A DNA stretch of 64,000 bases from Pelagomonas calceolata (Eukaryota; Sar; Pelagophyceae; Pelagomonadales; Pelagomonadaceae), in the NCBI GenBank assembly GCA_918797485.1, contig CAKKNE010000001.1, positions 3,596,001 through 3,660,000 of the forward strand, written 5' to 3'. The notes beneath the pieces are model-generated. The model searched no databases. It saw only the letters and a list, made by a program, of their open reading frames with translations, and was not told the origin of the DNA. A program made the position numbers and the translations under genes. This document shows, piece by piece, positions 17,984-26,791 of this stretch. Each line of letters starts with the position of its first letter. Within the stretch, counting starts at the first letter, position 1.

Positions 17984-18614
17984 GGCGTTCGGCGCGCGGC
18001 GTCCGCGTCCGCGCCGGCGTTTTTAGCTGTGCTTCGCTGGCGCTGCTGAGAGCTGCTGGGCGACGCAGCGTTTTTTGGCGGCTCCTCGGTGACCACGGCC
18101 GTACGCGCGCGCCGCGTCTAGTGTCTCCGCAGCGGTGTTTGGCAGCCGTGCGCGTTCCCCGCGGCTCGTTTTCACGCGGCCGCGCAAGCAGGCCACTAAT
18201 GACAGCGTCACTGGACCGCTGCGACGCTCAGCGGGCCGCGCGTCGCGCCGCGAGCGCACAGACCAAAGCGGAGCAAAATCGATTCACGAGGAGGTTCGCG
18301 ACCCCCTATTTGAAAAGTCAGGCGAGACTTCTTCGTCTGCAATGGCACTGGAACTCTCCCACCGCAAGAAGGCTTCCGCGGACGCTAGCGGTGTTAAGAC
18401 ACTAGCAAAAGCAAAGCAAGGCGGCGCCGCCGTCCAAAGCGCCACTGTGGCCTCATCGCTGCACGCCGACGCCCGTCTGCACTCATTTGTGATCAGTAGT
18501 CACCCACGCATCACTGCTGAGGCAACGGAGGCCGCGCGCCAGCCACAGGAGAGGGCAGGCCTCTTGCAGCACCGCAGCGAGAAACGCCGCGACGCCTCTG
18601 CGCAGCCGTAAGCC
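17984..18614. other. Divergent promoter region of the end-processing gene and MCM6
   Basis: Two DNA-metabolism genes are head-to-head across this 631-bp region. It contains the CTAG motif at 18385-18405 and a half-copy (CTAGTGTCTCC) at about 18117 in the MCM6 direction. Nothing else is supported. Confidence 0.5.
18385..18405 (-). promoter_or_regulatory. Intergenic CTAG-motif, copy 6
   Basis: On the minus strand it reads CTAGTGTCTTA-ACA-CCGCTAG. It is 402 bp upstream of the end-processing gene start at 17983 and points toward it. It is also 210 bp upstream of the MCM6 start, in the reverse orientation. Confidence 0.55.
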
Positions 18615-21164
18615 ATGGCCACCACAACAACAGCGGCGGTAGCCAACGAATCGACGGAGCGAGAAACGGACACGCAGGTCGAGGAGCGCTTCTGCCGCTT
18701 CCTGCTCGACTACTCCGCGGCAAGCGTGGGAGACGAAACAGCCAGGGAGCCCGACGCGCGGCCCTACGTGCAACAATTAGAAAGGATGGTCACCGACGAA
18801 GAAAGCTCAACGGTGAGAGTCGACTTTTTCGAGCTAGATGCGTTCGACGGCGAGCTAGCTTTGGCAGTAGAAAGTGAATACTACCGTTTTGAACCTTGTG
18901 TAAGGGCGGGAGCGAAACGAGCCTACCGAGAAGTGAGGGCACGAGTCACGACGGGCGAAGACCGGCGGCCGGGCCAGGCGGATCCGGTCGACGCGAAGAC
19001 GTTCTTCGTCGCGTTTCGTAATTTGAAATCAGCGCCGGAGAAGCTCCGGGATCTGCGATGTGATAAAATTGGTACGTTGGTCCAATGTCGAGCTGTAGTT
19101 ACGAGAACCTCAGATGTGAGACCGGAACTACTCGCTGGTAGCTTCCTATGCCTGAAATGTGGATTGGAAGCCCCGGAAGTGCCCCAACAGATGAGGTACA
19201 CGACCCCGACCATCTGTCGGAACCCCCAGTGCAACAACGCCTCGAAAAATAAATGGCAATTACAAATGGACCGGAGCAAGTTCGCCGACTGGCAGCGAAT
19301 TCGGGTCCAGGAGGCCACCGATGAAATACCGGCCGGTTCCTTGCCTCGCTCGTTGGATGTCATCGTGCGCGACGAGATGGTCGAGCAAGTGAAGGCGGGG
19401 GATAAAATTGTCGCTACTGGTTGCCCTTGTGTGGTCCCCGATGCCGGGGGTTTGGCTCGGGCCGGAGAAAATGCTGTTGCAGGAAGGTTAAACAACATGG
19501 CGCAAGGCGTTACCGGTGCGCAATCGGTAGCGGGTACGCGCGAAATGACCTATAAGATGCTGTTCTCGGCTTGTGGTGTCGAGCGAGCCGAAGAGGCAGA
19601 TGGCAGAGGTAGGGATGATGACGAGGCCGACGACGCCCTGAGGCAGTTGAAATCCGCGGGAGGCGCATTGGATGGTGTGGAAGACATCGTGACGCCTCGC
19701 GACGCGAAGGACGCGCTCACCGCGAAGAAGATGCGCCAACGACCGAGGTTGTATGACGCTCTAGCTGAAAGCATAGCGCCCGCCGTGTTCGGCCATAAGG
19801 ATATAAAACATGGCATACTCCTACAGTTGGTTGGAGGCGTGGCCAAACAGACGCACGAGGGCATCAAGCTGCGAGGTACGATCAACGTCTGTGTCGTTGG
19901 TGATCCTTCTACCGCAAAATCACAGTTTTTGAAGTACGTCCATACCTTTCTCAGTAGAAGTGTATATACGTCGGGCAAAGCCGCGTCAGCCGCAGGATTG
20001 ACCGCATGTATAGCACGAGATAGTGAAACAGGAGAATTCGGCGTCGAGGCAGGAGCTTTAATGTTGGCGGACAACGGCATTTGCTGCATCGACGAGTTCG
20101 ACAAGATGGATGCCACCGACCAGGTCGCGATCCACGAGGCCATGGAGCAGCAGACTATTTCCATCACGAAAGCGGGCATCCAAGCGAATCTCAACGCGAG
20201 GACCGCCATCCTAGCCGCGGCGAACCCGAAGCACGGCCGCTACGACCGCACGAAGACGCTCAAAGCGAACGTGGACATGACGATGCCGATCATGTCGCGG
20301 TTCGACCTGTTTTTCATCGTCATCGACGACTGCGACGAAGTTACCGATCGGAACGTGGCCAAGCACATCGTCGACGTCGCCGCCGGCGAGGCGCGGGCCC
20401 TCGATGCGCCTTTTACCATCGATGAGTTACGGTCGTATATTCGCGTGGCCAAGAAGATCCAACCTGTGATCACGGATGCTGCCGCTAAGACCTTGGTGGC
20501 TTGTTATAGGCAGTTGCGGCAGAATGATGTTGTTGGTAGATCTAAAACCGCTTATAGAGTCACGGTAAGACAGCTCGAATCTTTAGTACGACTCTCAGAA
20601 GCGCATGCCAGGATACATCTCAGTCAGACCGTGGAGCCGGACAACGTCAAAGAAGCTTTTAGGTTGTTGAAAAGATCTATCATTTCCGTCGAGAGCGAAT
20701 CAGTGCTATTGGAAGAAATCGACGAGGATGATCTAGAAGCTGCTGCTGCCGTAGAGATACCAAATGTAGGAGAGAAGCGTCCCGCCGAAGATGAGCCGGA
20801 GTCGCCCGCGAAGCCCGCTCCTACCGAAGACTCGCCAGCGAAGCCGCCTCCGAAGAAGAAGGCCAAGGTCCAGCTGTCCTACGAGGACTATACGCGCTAC
20901 CGGGCACTGATTACTACTCATTTGCGATCTAGAGCGACGTTGGACGGTGTCCCAGGCTTGAAGAGGAGTGCGGTGGTCGACTGGTACCTCAAAACCCATG
21001 CCGACGAGGTGGGCGAGGAGACGGCAGCACATGCGAAATTACTCAAGCAGATCCTGAAGCGCCTGCAGAAGGACGATTTAGTTATAGTGGTGGCGCACGA
21101 AGACAATGAGCCGGTATTAGCGGTGCACCCGAACGTGGACGTGGCGGACGCGTCGGCGGCGTAG
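18615..21164 (+). CDS. MCM6: MCM6, subunit of the replicative helicase
   Basis: This 849-residue subunit of the MCM2-7 helicase unwinds DNA at replication forks in the nucleus. The zinc-binding motif uses C179, C182, C201 and C206. Walker A is GDPSTAKS at about 429-436, Walker B is CCIDEFDKM at about 490-498, and the arginine finger is SRFD at about 561-564. The phrase AFRLLKRSIISVESESV after the AAA+ domain identifies MCM6 among the paralogues. A C-terminal winged-helix segment follows an acidic, Lys/Pro-rich linker. The length is normal for the family and there is no intron. Confidence 0.97.
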   Translation: MATTTTAAVANESTERETDTQVEERFCRFLLDYSAASVGDETAREPDARPYVQQLERMVTDEESSTVRVDFFELDAFDGELALAVESEYYRFEPCVRAGAKRAYREVRARVTTGEDRRPGQADPVDAKTFFVAFRNLKSAPEKLRDLRCDKIGTLVQCRAVVTRTSDVRPELLAGSFLCLKCGLEAPEVPQQMRYTTPTICRNPQCNNASKNKWQLQMDRSKFADWQRIRVQEATDEIPAGSLPRSLDVIVRDEMVEQVKAGDKIVATGCPCVVPDAGGLARAGENAVAGRLNNMAQGVTGAQSVAGTREMTYKMLFSACGVERAEEADGRGRDDDEADDALRQLKSAGGALDGVEDIVTPRDAKDALTAKKMRQRPRLYDALAESIAPAVFGHKDIKHGILLQLVGGVAKQTHEGIKLRGTINVCVVGDPSTAKSQFLKYVHTFLSRSVYTSGKAASAAGLTACIARDSETGEFGVEAGALMLADNGICCIDEFDKMDATDQVAIHEAMEQQTISITKAGIQANLNARTAILAAANPKHGRYDRTKTLKANVDMTMPIMSRFDLFFIVIDDCDEVTDRNVAKHIVDVAAGEARALDAPFTIDELRSYIRVAKKIQPVITDAAAKTLVACYRQLRQNDVVGRSKTAYRVTVRQLESLVRLSEAHARIHLSQTVEPDNVKEAFRLLKRSIISVESESVLLEEIDEDDLEAAAAVEIPNVGEKRPAEDEPESPAKPAPTEDSPAKPPPKKKAKVQLSYEDYTRYRALITTHLRSRATLDGVPGLKRSAVVDWYLKTHADEVGEETAAHAKLLKQILKRLQKDDLVIVVAHEDNEPVLAVHPNVDVADASAA

Positions 21165-21275
21165 TCGGGTAAGCTATTCTTAACACAGATGTTCTTAGGT
21201 TCGACCGTTCCCGGCCGATCGATGCCGCCGTCTGACGCCGTCGCCGCAGAGAATGCGCCGCGGCGATGGCATGCA

Positions 21276-22652
21276 CTAGAAGCCACATCCCTTCACGTCC
21301 TCGTGACTCACCTCCGAGTGGCCGCTCCGCGCGTTGCACTGGAAGTTCGTGCCCAAACTAACAATGTAGTGGAGCCAGAACGACGGGATGTAGAGCGCGT
21401 CGCCCGGTTCGAGGATCACCTCGAAGCCCCTCATCTGTGACCAGCGAGGGAACTTGGTCAAATCTACCGGCCTTGACCAGTCGATGGCCGAGTGTCGCCC
21501 AGAAGGGTGGCCCTTCGGCAACAAGTATGTATTGGCGCATTCCGAGGGCTTCGCCATGACATACCGACGTCGTCCACTATTAGCGTGACCTGTGGACGAT
21601 GGAGGCCCACCCAGCTCGACCACAATATTACGACTCCCATCGAAGTGCGCCTCGGCGATGATGCCCGCGTAGCCAAATCTACAGTGGACGCCCTTGGATA
21701 ATCTAGGATAAGGCATAAACACCGGGTCCTCCTTCGCAAATACCGGTATATCTCTTACCGTAGTGTCGGGCGGAGACACGCGGAAGTAGTAGTGCTCCTC
21801 GAGTATCGAGGTATTTCTCGCTATCAGGGCACGACTTAACCACTCGTTGTACGTCATCCGCACGTCGTTCGTCGGCGGCCGCCAGCCCCGCAAATGACCT
21901 CGTGAGCCACCATAGTACATGAAGTGGTTATCATCGGACTTTTCGGCCTTGTACTTCTTCGTACCTAGCCTTCTTTCGAGGAAGCCGGGCGTCGACCAAT
22001 CTTTTGCGACCTTGTCTAGAATTGCATTATTTTCAACAATAAACGGGACCTCGGCCTTTCTAAAAGCTTGAGCTTGCTTTATCTGGACGGGGTCGCGATA
22101 GTCGAAGCGACACAAGCTCATAAAGTGTCTAGGAGGAACTAGAATAGAGTCGGGCGGCCAGTTCTGTACAATGTCTGTCAGTAAGTAGTCTCTAGGGTAG
22201 TTCTTTGGTGGTTCGAGGCCAAACGACGAGCAGTTCCCGCGGATGGGATCTACAGAAATCGAATCGGTCGTGACGTGATAACCTAACCGTCTCGCATGTG
22301 CCTCACCTGCAAGGTAGGCGGGCCGCCGCCGCGCGACTAGCGGCTTCCCTTCCATATAAATGCCGCCGGGCTCCGAGGACGCGCGCCATTGGCCTCCCCA
22401 CGACGCGCCTTCCCGGAACGGTCTCACACCGTCAGCCTGGCGCTTCTCGCGCGTGTCCGCCTTCGGGGCGTAGGGCTTCGAGGGAGCCGCGTAGACCTCC
22501 TCTTGATTTACCAGAGACGCCGCGCAGCAATAGACGACGAAGGCTAGGCCGGCAATGATGCCGAGAGCCCGTAACCTTCGTTGTGGAGACTTTTTGCGGC
22601 CTTTGCCGTTCCGGTAGTCCTCGAGCCGCTGCTCGAAACGTTTTTTAGGCAT
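21276..22652 (-). CDS. JmjC/cupin-type hydroxylase-like membrane protein
   Basis: The 458-residue protein starts with a basic cytosolic tail and one membrane segment (ALGIIAGLAFVVYCCAASLV, about residues 29-48), so it is a type II membrane protein. The lumenal part ends in a JmjC/cupin-8-like fold: YAGIIAEAHFDGSRNIVVELGG carries the H-x-D pair for Fe(II), and PGDALYIPSFWLHYIVSLG carries the distal His. Such proteins are usually 2-oxoglutarate hydroxylases; a secretory-pathway substrate is inferred from topology. Only 4 bp separate this start from the stop of the next upstream gene on the same strand. Confidence 0.8.
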   Translation of the reverse strand: MPKKRFEQRLEDYRNGKGRKKSPQRRLRALGIIAGLAFVVYCCAASLVNQEEVYAAPSKPYAPKADTREKRQADGVRPFREGASWGGQWRASSEPGGIYMEGKPLVARRRPAYLAGEAHARRLGYHVTTDSISVDPIRGNCSSFGLEPPKNYPRDYLLTDIVQNWPPDSILVPPRHFMSLCRFDYRDPVQIKQAQAFRKAEVPFIVENNAILDKVAKDWSTPGFLERRLGTKKYKAEKSDDNHFMYYGGSRGHLRGWRPPTNDVRMTYNEWLSRALIARNTSILEEHYYFRVSPPDTTVRDIPVFAKEDPVFMPYPRLSKGVHCRFGYAGIIAEAHFDGSRNIVVELGGPPSSTGHANSGRRRYVMAKPSECANTYLLPKGHPSGRHSAIDWSRPVDLTKFPRWSQMRGFEVILEPGDALYIPSFWLHYIVSLGTNFQCNARSGHSEVSHEDVKGCGF

Positions 22653-22656
22653 CCTC

Positions 22657-22881
22657 TCAGAGTCCTACCGAGGCCTCAACCGACAAAGGGTCCGCGGGCC
22701 GCTCCTCGAAGAGCCAGCGCGTCTCCTCGAGCTTCTTCGCGTCCTCGCGCACCTTTTCCAGATTCGTCTCGAGGAGCTGCGCCTCCGTCTTTTTTGCGTC
22801 ACAACCGGGCACGGCCTTGTTCGCCTGCGCGAGCCAGTAGTCGGCGCTGTCCTCCTTGGCGTCCCTGGCCGGCTGCGGCAT
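22657..22881 (-). CDS. Small charged helical protein of 74 residues
   Basis: A short frame encodes a Lys/Glu-rich protein with a probable coiled-coil segment (AKKTEAQLLETNLEKVREDAKKLEETRW). It begins at a clear ATG at 22881 and stops 4 bp before the start codon of the JmjC gene, on the same strand. The composition is unlike the Arg-rich antisense shadows of this genome, which supports coding. It could instead be an upstream exon or upstream frame of the JmjC transcript. I do not recognise a family. Confidence 0.5.
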   Translation of the reverse strand: MPQPARDAKEDSADYWLAQANKAVPGCDAKKTEAQLLETNLEKVREDAKKLEETRWLFEERPADPLSVEASVGL

Positions 22882-23312
22882 GCCCGCGTGCGGCCGGGCT
22901 GTCTTGTGGTCGAGCGCTGTGTACGCGCTGATGAGCTCCTAGCGTGCGCAGTGCTCAGGGTACTATGCGCAAACGATCAATGCGTACTGCGTATTGCCGT
23001 TACGTCGCGTGCGCCCAGCTAGAGCAAAACCGCGGCCTGCAGCTAGCGGCATGTAAGACACTAGGATTATCCGCGCGCACAGCTCCGGCACACAGCGTTT
23101 TGGCAAAGTGGCTAGCGGTTGGAGCGGGTTTGTGCTTCTCGGGTCCGGACTAGCTAGATTCGTCCTCTAGACGCTCGCGCGAGTCGCGGGTTTCGAGCTC
23201 GACAGCGTTTGGACTCGTGGTCCGCCTAGGAGGGTACCCACCGCCAAGGGCAACGCGCGCGGCGACCCATGGACAGCGACTTAGTATCCGTTCGTTTAAG
23301 CAGGGGGAGGCC
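22882..23312. other. Intergenic region with CTAG motif
   Basis: This 431-bp spacer lies between minus-strand genes. It holds the CTAG motif at 23043-23064; nothing else is supported. Confidence 0.45.
23043..23064 (-). promoter_or_regulatory. Intergenic CTAG-motif, copy 7
   Basis: On the minus strand it reads CTAGTGTCTTAC-ATG-CCGCTAG. It is 162 bp upstream of the start at 22881 and points toward that gene. It is a full consensus match. Confidence 0.6.
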
Positions 23313-23843
23313 CTAGATGATCGAGAGCCGGTTCGACTGGATGTTCTCGATGTAGGCCGGCGCGCGCGCGCGCCCCTTGCGGTCCCGGTTCCGCAGCTTC
23401 AGCGAGTCCACCTTCTCGTGGCAGGTGCCGACGCGCGACTCGCCGCCGTCCGGCCAGTGCGCGCCCCAGTAGTTCCCGGGGACGACGCCGAGGTGCTTCG
23501 GCGTGTGCGACCGCCGGGCCGTGGGAATGGCGAAGCCGCCGTAGGTCACGCCGTTGAACGGCTTCGCGAAGCGCACGGTCTGGCCCGTGCCCGGGCGGCT
23601 GCCGATCGACGACGAGCGCCCGGTGCCGGGCCGCGACCCCCGGCTCGACACGCGCGATCTAGGTGTGCGCGACTTCTGGGACATTTGCGACGGCGGCCGG
23701 CTCCTTCCGACAAGTTTGGCCTCGGTCACGGCGGCCATATGATCAAAAAGGGCCTCGCCCTCGAGGCCGCGGGCTTGCGCGAGGATGAACTCGAGCTTGA
23801 GGTTCCGCCGGATCTCGTCGCGGGACGACTGGGCGGCGCCCAT
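23313..23843 (-). CDS. Small basic protein, candidate N-myristoylated
   Basis: From the ATG at 23843 the protein has 176 residues and starts MGAAQSSRDE, a good match to an N-myristoylation signal (Gly2, small residue at 6). A helical segment (EIRRNLKLEFILAQARGLEGEALFDHMAAVTEAKLVG) is followed by a Ser/Arg/Pro-rich region in which SRPGTG occurs twice. Then comes FNGVTYGGFAIPTARRSHTPKHLGVVPGNYWG, whose style recalls flagellar or cytoskeleton-associated small proteins. The frame is open to 24140, but that part is basic low-complexity sequence. Function is unknown. Confidence 0.65.
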   Translation of the reverse strand: MGAAQSSRDEIRRNLKLEFILAQARGLEGEALFDHMAAVTEAKLVGRSRPPSQMSQKSRTPRSRVSSRGSRPGTGRSSSIGSRPGTGQTVRFAKPFNGVTYGGFAIPTARRSHTPKHLGVVPGNYWGAHWPDGGESRVGTCHEKVDSLKLRNRDRKGRARAPAYIENIQSNRLSII

Positions 23844-24446
23844 TCTCTCCAACGGATCTCTGGGAGCGCCCTCGCCTCGCGGCTCGAGTGGATCTCTGTG
23901 GGAGAGAGCCTCTGCTGGTTTGGGGCTGGGCTGCCCCGTCCCGGCCTGACGTTTTCGCTGTGTCTGGCTGCGTCCGGGTCGTCTCCCTCGATGCGCCGGG
24001 CGGTGCGTCTGGCCTCCCGTGGCCTCGTATTTGGCTCCCCGCTGCCCCGCGCTGCCCCTCCTTAAAATCCCCCTGCTGAGAGCGTTTCGTGCCGCGGCGT
24101 TTGCGGAGCTGTAGAAGTAGTAGAGGAAGGCTGGAGACACGTCGAGAATGCTAGGAAGGCGGTTTTGGGAGGCCCGTTTTCATCGACTCAGTGTATGGTG
24201 GGTACCTCAGACGCGATGCGCTGGACTCGATTGCTCTCACTGCCAGCACAGCCAATTTGCATCGTACAGCAGCAGCACAGCCGCATTCGTCTCACGCGAT
24301 CCCTATGCTGCAAGAAAACACGCTCCAGCAAGCCCTCGCGTCGCTGCTGAGCTCCCAGAAAGAGCACATCGTTGCATTGCAACACGCCATCGCGCAAAAC
24401 CACGTCGCCAACAACGTTCCGCTGCCGCCTGATCTGCACGCTTGCA
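23844..24446. other. Divergent intergenic region
   Basis: This 603-bp stretch lies between the minus-strand small basic protein and the plus-strand SfsA-like gene. Several frames are open across it on both strands but none has a recognisable product. It probably holds both promoters. Confidence 0.4.
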
Positions 24447-25424
24447 ATGGCCAAGCGCACAGCGACCCTCACGCCGAAGCCAAGTAAGGGTGCGAAGCGC
24501 GCCAAGTCCGTGCTGCGCACCGAGCCGCTCTCCAGCGAGGCGCTCTTCACGCTCGGCGGCGACGACGCGACGCACGCGCTCGTCGAGGCGGAGGTCGTGC
24601 GTCGGCCCTCGCAGCGGAACCGCAGTCCTTACGTCGCGGACATAAGAGTCGCTGGCCGCGAGGCGATCTGCCACGTACCTTCATTAGATCTGGGCGGGAA
24701 ATGCGTCGCGGGCTCGACGATCCTCGTCAAACCGGCGCTCGACACGAAGGGCAACCTCGTCGGCCCCGACGCCGTCAACCCCAAGTACGGGACGCCGAAG
24801 TGCGAGTTCCACTGCCAGCTCGCCAAGCTCCCGGGAGGCGGTTGGGTGGGGGCGCATCCGTCTCTCGGGGAAAAGGCGGCGGTGGCTTTGCTGCAGCGGT
24901 CGCCGGTGCTGGGAGATGTTTGGACCGGAGACCGAGCTAAAGCGGAGATCCGCCGCGAGGTCACGGGCCCGCGCGGCCAGGACATGCGGGCGGATTTTGT
25001 CGTGTCCGGTTCTGGCAAGGACTGCGTCCTCGAGGTGAAGACGGTCGTTGATGCCTCGGTCGATAGCGGTGTCGCCGCCGAGGAGGAGGAGAACGGACCG
25101 ACCGCTGCTCTGTTCCCCTGGGGCTCGAAGAATCAAAAAGGCCCGGAGGGTGAAAAGGTCGTCTCCGCCCGCGCCATCAAGCACGTCGACGCGCTCGCGG
25201 CGATCGCGGAGGAGGGCGTCGCGTCCGCCGCAGTGCTCTTCATCGTGGCGCGCGGCGACTGCAGCTCTTTCCGGCCCCACGCGGCGCGCTGCCCGTCCTT
25301 CGCCGCGCACCTGAAGGCTGCCAAGAAAGCCGGCGTGACCCTCGTCGCGCGGAGGATCCGCTGGGACGTGCGAGACGGCGTCGCCCACGCCTTCGACGAC
25401 GGCGCAATCCCCGTCGATGTCTAA
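24447..25424 (+). CDS. SfsA-family protein
   Basis: This 325-residue protein has the SfsA core: RADFVVSG followed by CVLEVKTVV (the acidic residue and ExK of a PD-(D/E)XK nuclease-like fold), then ALFPWGSKNQKG, AIKHVDALAAI, and AVLFIVARGDCSSFRPHAARCPSFAAHLKAAKKAGVTLVA. SfsA is common in bacteria and archaea, where it is called sugar fermentation stimulation protein and is thought to bind DNA. The ATG at 24447 gives a basic Lys-rich start (MAKRTATLTPKPSKGAKRAK) resembling a nuclear or organelle signal. A bacterial or plastid origin is possible, but codon use looks like that of the neighbours. Confidence 0.8.
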   Translation: MAKRTATLTPKPSKGAKRAKSVLRTEPLSSEALFTLGGDDATHALVEAEVVRRPSQRNRSPYVADIRVAGREAICHVPSLDLGGKCVAGSTILVKPALDTKGNLVGPDAVNPKYGTPKCEFHCQLAKLPGGGWVGAHPSLGEKAAVALLQRSPVLGDVWTGDRAKAEIRREVTGPRGQDMRADFVVSGSGKDCVLEVKTVVDASVDSGVAAEEEENGPTAALFPWGSKNQKGPEGEKVVSARAIKHVDALAAIAEEGVASAAVLFIVARGDCSSFRPHAARCPSFAAHLKAAKKAGVTLVARRIRWDVRDGVAHAFDDGAIPVDV

Positions 25425-25449
25425 ATTCATGATTGCTTTGCTTAGATGA

Positions 25450-26191
25450 TTACCCATACGCGTTCGACGGCGCGGAGCGGTGGAAGTGCACGAGGCGCCA
25501 GCGGCCGAGCGCCGCGTCCGAGGCGGCATCGCACCTTCTCCAGACGCGGGTCTCCTCGGTCCGCGTCGTCGCCTGTGTGGAAATCAACCAGTTGTGTCGG
25601 GTGCACGCGATGACGCGGCCTTGCTGGCTCCGTCGAGCGTGAGAGACCCACCCCGCCACGCCATCGAGCAGGCGTCGCGTCGATGGCGTGGAGGTCGACG
25701 CGACGATTCAGCAGAACGCGCCGTAAAAATTTGATTTCCACACAGGTCGTCGCGCGGCCCCGCTGCTGCAACCTTACATAGGTCACCACCGCGGCGTCGC
25801 CGAAGACGCGGTAGCGCGGCTCGACGATCGTCGAGGCACTCGCGGGTTCGCCGCCCGCCTCGAGCTCGAAGTAGTACTTGTGGAAGGCCTTGCCCGTCAC
25901 GAGGTGGCCGCAGGCCTCGGGCTCGAAGGCCGTGACGCCGTCGTCGACGAGGACCGAGTACGTCAACTTGTCTCCACTTTGTATCGCGTCGAGGAGGCGT
26001 TGATTCACAATCTCCAGGTCGCGCACGTCCTGCTGGTCGCGTAGCTGATCCGCGGCGCCGATGGGCGACGGGACCGCCGGCACCGTGGCCTCGGGCGCGC
26101 GCGGCACCGGCCGCGGCGGCGTGTCGACGAGGCGCGGCGCCTGCGCCGTGCCCGGCGGCGGGAACGACGAGAAGCTGTTCGCGAAGGACAT
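25450..26191 (-). CDS. CaMKII-association-domain protein (SnoaL/NTF2-like fold), split by an introner
   Basis: Two exons, 26191-25742 and 25572-25450, give a 190-residue protein. It has a Pro-rich N-terminus, then an association domain of the CaMKII type (an NTF2-like fold that oligomerises): LEIVNQRLLDAIQSGDKLTYSVLVDD, HKYYFELE, AVVTYVRLQQ. After the intron it continues with EETRVWRR and GRWRLVHFHRS, the classic C-terminal signature. Reading straight through the intron gives an unrelated Arg-rich end, so splicing is needed to restore the domain. No kinase domain is present. The donor is CTGT|GTGG and the acceptor is CACACAG|GCG. Confidence 0.85.
25573..25745 (+). mobile_element. Introner element, copy 1 (173 bp)
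   Basis: Terminal inverted repeats CTGTGTGGAAATCAA and TTGATTTCCACACAG bound the element. It is flanked by a perfect 8-bp target duplication, GTCGTCGC, at 25565-25572 and 25746-25753. It lies antisense to its consensus orientation within the association-domain gene, and the intron removed is 25573-25741. It is a non-autonomous DNA-transposon-like intron with no coding capacity. It is the longest of four copies here. Confidence 0.92.
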
Positions 26192-26791
26192 CGGTGTGCT
26201 GCTGCGAGCTGGGTCCGCGGCCCTGTGCTGCTGAGGCTTGTTGCTGATACTATAAATGCAATCGGAAGCCTGGCACACGAAAGCTCGTCGAAAGCGTGAA
26301 CAACAGCTCGTCGTCGCCTCGAAAATGTGATCAATGCGAGCGCCACCTAGCCTTTTTTGCAAGCCTCTCCAAGGCCAAGCTCTCAAGGCCAGCAGAAGGC
26401 CAGCGGACGGCGTTTTGTGTCGCCCGATGGCTCCCAGAGAGGGCATACGGCTCTGGAACGCAGTGAAAAACCGTCACCCTAGTGTCTTTGCGACGCTAGC
26501 CTCGTCGGCGACCGAGTCCAAAAAGGCCATATTACGCGGTCAGCTACCGCGTGCTGAGGCCATCGAGCAGCGCCAGACCTCTTGAGACAAAGCGCTTGCA
26601 GCGCCTGTCTCGAAAGAGCCGCTCGCACCACAGCAAGCGCGATCGCCGGACCTCCTCTCATTTGAGAGCAGCGCCAGCGACCGCAGAGCACACCCTCGAG
26701 CACTCGTCGAGCGCTCGGGCCCGCGTCAGCGCCCGTCCGGCGGCCCGCAGTAGCGGCAATCCGGGCGAAGCGCGGGACGCGGTAGAGCACA
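26192..26791. other. Divergent intergenic region
   Basis: This 600-bp region lies between the association-domain gene (minus) and eIF3c (plus). It holds the CTAG motif at 26479-26499 and no supported gene. Confidence 0.45.
26479..26499 (+). promoter_or_regulatory. Intergenic CTAG-motif, copy 8 (weaker)
   Basis: It reads CTAGTGTCTTT-GCGA-CGCTAG on the plus strand, 293 bp upstream of the eIF3c start and in its direction. It keeps both CTAG ends and nine of the first ten core bases are exact, with divergence in the middle. Confidence 0.45.
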
